A DNA stretch of 7,724 nt from contig JAUWHT010000432.1 in NCBI GenBank assembly GCA_030605745.1, positions 1 through 7,724 on the forward strand. The letters are read 5' to 3'. The first letter of the stretch is position 1; every line of letters begins with the position of its first letter. The stretch is from Pirellulales bacterium (lineage in GTDB: Bacteria; Planctomycetota; Planctomycetia; Pirellulales; Thermoguttaceae). Shown here piece by piece: positions 5,502-7,724 of the stretch. The translations under genes were made by a program, and so were the position numbers. The notes under the pieces were generated by a model that had not been told where the DNA came from, searched no databases, and saw only the letters and a list, made by a program, of their open reading frames with translations.

Positions 5502-6143
5502 CTATGCCTTGCGGAACTCGGCCCGGTAGACCGGCCGGTTGTGCAGGCGGACGCGGCGCTCGAGATGCGTGCGATAGGCCATATCGTGCTCGGCCGGGGT
5601 CTCGGGCACTTCCAGCGGCCCGATCAGCCGGGTGTGTGCGGCCAATAACTCCAGCGACGCGTGAAAATACTCCTCCACGTCGGTCCAGAAATGGAGCACC
5701 CCGCCGCCGCGCAGTGTCCGCTCGAGGTCGCGCACAAACGACTCCTTCATCACCCGCCGCTTCTTGTGCCGCTTTTTCCACCATGGGTCGGGAAAGTAAA
5801 CGTGTACGGCGGCCAGCGAGCCCTCGGGCAGCAGTTCGCTGAACACTCGCAGCACGTCGGCCACGACGACGACGGCATTAGTCAATTGTTGCCTGGCCAG
5901 TGCGGCCGCAGCGAATCGGGCGTACTTCACCGAGACTTCGATCCCCAGGAAATCCACCTCCGGCCGCCCAGCCGCCGCAGTACGCAAAAAAAGCCCCTTC
6001 CCCGAGCCAACATCAACCTCCAGCGGCGCAACCCGTCCAAACAGCGCCGCGGCATCCCACGGAGAAGGCAACTCGTCGAAAGCCCTCAAACAGCCCGACA
6101 GATCAAGCGCGGGATCAATCTTTCTCAACGCACGGCGACCCAT
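5502..6143 (-). CDS. trmB: tRNA (guanine-N7-)-methyltransferase TrmB
   Basis: Class I SAM-dependent methyltransferase of 213 residues, making m7G at position 46 of the tRNA variable loop. It shows the SAM-binding loop VDVGSGKGLF (43-52), FLGIEVSVKYA (65-75) with the acidic residue that holds the SAM ribose, and the TrmB signature VYFPDPWWKKRHKKRRV (115-131). HFWTDVEEY (151-159) and the C-terminal YRTHLERRVRLHNRPVYRAEF (190-210) complete the fold. The C-terminal T-x-Y-E signature of many TrmB proteins appears as AEHDMAYRTHLERR, a variant form. The start is ATG 6143-6141 (MGRRALRKIDP). Upstream in frame there is only a CTG before a TGA at 6161-6159. There is no Shine-Dalgarno: the base before the ATG is already the heptamer array, so the whole near leader is repeat sequence. 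Confidence 0.96.
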   Translation of the reverse strand: MGRRALRKIDPALDLSGCLRAFDELPSPWDAAALFGRVAPLEVDVGSGKGLFLRTAAAGRPEVDFLGIEVSVKYARFAAAALARQQLTNAVVVVADVLRVFSELLPEGSLAAVHVYFPDPWWKKRHKKRRVMKESFVRDLERTLRGGGVLHFWTDVEEYFHASLELLAAHTRLIGPLEVPETPAEHDMAYRTHLERRVRLHNRPVYRAEFRKA

Positions 6144-6248
6144 AGTGGTAGTCAGTGGTCAGTGGATAGTGGTCAGTGGATAGTGGTCAGTGAGGGGGTG
6201 GCAATTTATTGCCACCTTTCCGTGGATAGTGGTCAGTGGGTAGTGAGG
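6144..6248. repeat. Heptamer (AGTGGTC/AGTGGAT) repeat array
   Basis: Seven-base units follow one another: AGTGGTA (6144-6150), a GTC remnant, then AGTGGTC, AGTGGAT, AGTGGTC, AGTGGAT, AGTGGTC and AGTGAGG up to 6195. After one hairpin copy the series resumes as cGTGGAT, AGTGGTC, AGTGGGT and AGTGAGG (6221-6248). The exact 7-base phase is like the short tandemly repeated repetitive (STRR) sequences known in cyanobacteria. The array touches the trmB start codon. Confidence 0.9.
6189..6218. repeat. Hairpin repeat, copy 1
   Basis: A 30-bp sequence identical to 6242-6271, containing the perfect inverted repeat GGTGGCAATTTATTGCCACC (6197-6216): 8-bp arms with a TTTA loop. It is attached to the end of a heptamer run, so the heptamers plus hairpin form a composite unit repeated every 53 bases. 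Confidence 0.9.
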
Positions 6249-6271
6249 GGGTGGCAATTTATTGCCACCTT
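6242..6271. repeat. Hairpin repeat, copy 2
   Basis: An exact second copy of 6189-6218, with its inverted repeat at 6250-6269. Identity over all 30 bases, while the preceding heptamers have diverged, points to recent duplication or to constraint on the hairpin. On the minus strand both hairpins would lie in the trmB leader if transcription starts beyond 6271. Confidence 0.9.
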
Positions 6272-6357
6272 GAGGGGACGGCACCTGTATAGAGCAAGAA
6301 GTCAATTCATTCTGGAATACAGCTCATCCCAATAAATTTGCAACCTGTGTTGCGCTA

Positions 6358-6451
6358 AGCTATCAGCTCTCAGCCGTCAGTCTGAAAACCCGCAAAAAAC
6401 ATTGTTCCCAGGAACTGAAACCTGATAGCTGATAGCTGAAAGCTGATATGA
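6358..6451. repeat. Second heptamer family in inverted arrangement
   Basis: On one side are AGCTATC, AGCTCTC and AGCCGTC (6358-6378). On the other are GAAACCT, GATAGCT, GATAGCT, GAAAGCT and GATATGA (6417-6451), which is the same family read on the opposite strand. The 16 bases 6358-6373 can pair with 6422-6437 with one mismatch, leaving a loop of about 48 bases. The region carries no plausible coding of its own. Confidence 0.75.
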
Positions 6452-6689
6452 GCCATATTCTCCGTAAGCAGCCAGATATTGGCAAGGAGGCAGAATAGGC
6501 TCAATTAGTCCGGCCACGCCGATTCCCCAGCCCCGTACCGGGTGCGTCGGGTGATTCCGCCAGGATGATTCAGCCGTAGCCAGACCTCTACGCATCAAAC
6601 TCGCCGGTGGACCGTACCACGCCACGTCGCCAGCCAATAGACGCCAGACGATCGTGCCCGATGACGCCAACCTGGCAGTCGCACCCTAT

Positions 6690-6716
6690 TTGTCGCGTCG
6701 CCGATTCGGGTATAAT
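6690..6716 (+). promoter_or_regulatory. Candidate promoter of the restriction gene
   Basis: A perfect TATAAT (6711-6716) has TTGTCG (6690-6695) 15 bases upstream. The spacing is short for sigma-70, but TTTGTC one base earlier gives 16. The predicted start near 6723 leaves a leader of about 100 bases before the ATG at 6826. Confidence 0.5.
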
Positions 6717-6785
6717 GCAACCGAAGTGGCCACCCTACATCGAAAATCGCGGTAAATACTGTTCACTATTCATGCTTTGACGCCA

Positions 6786-6801
6786 GATTCCCCGGGAAAT
6801 C
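6786..6801. promoter_or_regulatory. Imperfect palindrome in the restriction gene leader
   Basis: GATTCCCCGGGAAATC is a 16-bp dyad in which seven of eight pairs match. It lies about 25 bases before the start codon and downstream of the candidate promoter, where a repressor or control protein could bind. There is no other evidence for function. Confidence 0.3.
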
Positions 6802-6825
6802 TCCAACAGGTCAGAATCTGATCTT

Positions 6826-7724
6826 ATGAGCCAAGCTGTCATCGAAAACCCGATTCTGAACTCTCCATTCGCCGAGCCGACACGGCATTTTCGGTTCTCC
6901 GACGAAGGCATTACGGACGAGATCGTCAACGACCGCCGTAGCAGTTCCTATTTTGTCCCTATTGCCCAACCAAGGAAGAAAAAGGGCAAGGAAACTCAAC
7001 TCGTCTTCGAGACCGAATGGACCCGGGACCGCGTCAAAGAGAACAAGTTCATAAACCAAGTTCGCGGCCGGGTCGCAATGTGGCGAGAGGGACGCTATCC
7101 CGGTGTTACCAAGACGACCGCCAAGCTGCTTGAGTATTGGACGGACCCGACCAGAGAACGCAAGCTGTTCTTCTGCCAGATCGAAGCGCTTGAAACGGCA
7201 ATCTACATTACCGAGGCGGCCAAAAAATACGGGGATGCCTGGATCGAGAACGAACTCCGCCGGGCCAATGAAGACGCCAACCCACTGCTGTTTCGCATCG
7301 CCCTGAAGATGGCCACCGGCAGCGGCAAGACCGTGGTCATGGCAATGCTCATCGCCTGGCACGCACTCAACAAACTGGCCAACACGAAGGACGCCAGGTT
7401 CTCCGATACGTTTCTGATTGCAACTCCCGGCATTACCATCCGCGATCGGTTGCGGGTGTTGCTGCCGAACGATCCGGACAACTACTACCGGCTTCGGGAC
7501 ATTCTGTCGAGCTACCAGCTTGCCTCGTTAGGTCAGGCGAAGATCATCATCACCAACTTCCATGCGTTCCTGTTGCGCGAGCGGGTCAAGGCCGGCAAGT
7601 TGACCAAGAGCCTACTGTCGGACGGCGGCGATAACCCGTTCACTGAAACGCCCAACCAGATGGTTCGCCGGGTGTGCCGCGAACTGGGCAACAAGAAGAA
7701 CATCATCGTCATCAACGACGAAGC
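6826..7724 (+). CDS. Type III restriction-like helicase/endonuclease (Res subunit type), N-terminal part
   Basis: The frame is open from ATG 6826 to the window end: 299 complete codons, with the C-terminus missing. It is a superfamily 2 DNA translocase of the type III restriction Res kind. It shows a Q-motif-like FFCQIEALE (115-123), Walker A ATGSGKT (163-169), motif Ia LIATPGITIRDRL (197-209), IIITNFHAFL (240-249) and the start of Walker B/DEAD motif IVINDE (294-299), where the window ends. The N-terminal block NPILNSPFAEPTRHFRF and later SSYFVPIAQP recall, from memory, the group RefSeq calls BPTD_3080 family restriction endonuclease; that name is a recollection, not a search result. The nuclease domain and any modification partner lie beyond the window. 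The start is the first ATG after an in-frame TGA at 6778-6780. Only a weak AGG (6808-6810) precedes it. GC appears lower than in proB, which fits an acquired defence gene. Confidence 0.88.
   Translation, partial: MSQAVIENPILNSPFAEPTRHFRFSDEGITDEIVNDRRSSSYFVPIAQPRKKKGKETQLVFETEWTRDRVKENKFINQVRGRVAMWREGRYPGVTKTTAKLLEYWTDPTRERKLFFCQIEALETAIYITEAAKKYGDAWIENELRRANEDANPLLFRIALKMATGSGKTVVMAMLIAWHALNKLANTKDARFSDTFLIATPGITIRDRLRVLLPNDPDNYYRLRDILSSYQLASLGQAKIIITNFHAFLLRERVKAGKLTKSLLSDGGDNPFTETPNQMVRRVCRELGNKKNIIVINDE

Larger units (their letters stand above)
6272..6825. other. Intergenic stretch without a recognisable gene
   Basis: Apart from the inverted heptamers (6358-6451) and the promoter-like sequence before 6717, I see nothing identifiable here: no tRNA, no terminator with a T-run and no known mobile element. 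A 97-codon minus-strand frame (6670-6377) is open, but its C-terminal part (YQLSAISYQ) is simply translated heptamer repeat and it has no recognisable domain. It could be a decayed gene, but I do not annotate it as one. Confidence 0.6.

Noticed and set aside
6144..6271. Possible CRISPR array
   Set aside because: The repeats are 7-base tandem units and two hairpin copies 53 bases apart, without unique spacers of regular length and with no cas genes.
6377..6670. A 97-codon open frame on the minus strand
   Set aside because: Its C-terminal end is translated heptamer repeat (SYQLSAISYQ), it has no recognisable domain, and nothing supports its start. It may be chance or a relic.
6811..7362. A 183-codon minus-strand frame opposite the restriction gene
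   Set aside because: The plus strand carries conserved helicase motifs across the same bases. The antisense product has no recognisable feature.

Overview
The window looks like a piece of a GC-rich bacterial chromosome, most likely from a Planctomycete or a close relative. That is an inference. It rests on the gene styles (LexA, ProB with a PUA domain, a TrmB ending in a run like YRAEFRK), the short REP-like GC palindromes, and the heptamer-based repeat arrays between genes. I cannot name a species. No rRNA, tRNA, CRISPR array or complete insertion sequence was seen.

Layout. Positions 1-536 (+) hold the C-terminal end of a sigma-54-dependent activator (rest of the AAA+ domain plus a Fis-type HTH). 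Convergent to it is a three-gene minus-strand run, read from high to low coordinates: lexA (1889-1281), a PIN-domain toxin-like gene (1208-759), and a small antitoxin-like gene (759-550) that overlaps the PIN gene by one base. lexA has a clear TTGACA-N17-TACTAT promoter. It diverges from a small lipoprotein gene (2028-2471, +) whose apparent -10 box lies so close to the ATG that the mRNA may be leaderless. Convergent to the lipoprotein is proB (3637-2483, -). A 179-bp divergent region with two GC-rich palindromes then leads into an SGLT-type sodium/solute symporter (3817-5490, +). Convergent to that, 11 bases away, is trmB (6143-5502, -).

The 682 bases from 6144 to 6825 contain no convincing gene. 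They hold a heptamer (AGTGGTC/AGTGGAT) array that abuts the trmB start codon, two exact 30-bp copies of a hairpin element, a second heptamer family arranged as an inverted pair, and a promoter-like TATAAT. From 6826 to the window end runs the N-terminal 299 codons of a type III restriction-like (Res/DEAD-box) helicase-nuclease, cut just as its Walker B motif begins.

How the parts may work together. LexA, the PIN gene and the small gene are co-directional, with no obvious second promoter, so the toxin-antitoxin-like pair may be co-transcribed with lexA and so induced by DNA damage. The lipoprotein shares the lexA promoter region and could share its control. proB (proline synthesis), the symporter and trmB (tRNA m7G46) look like ordinary chromosomal genes. 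The accessory, possibly transferred parts are the PIN pair, which is visibly AT-richer than its neighbours, and the restriction gene beyond the repeats.
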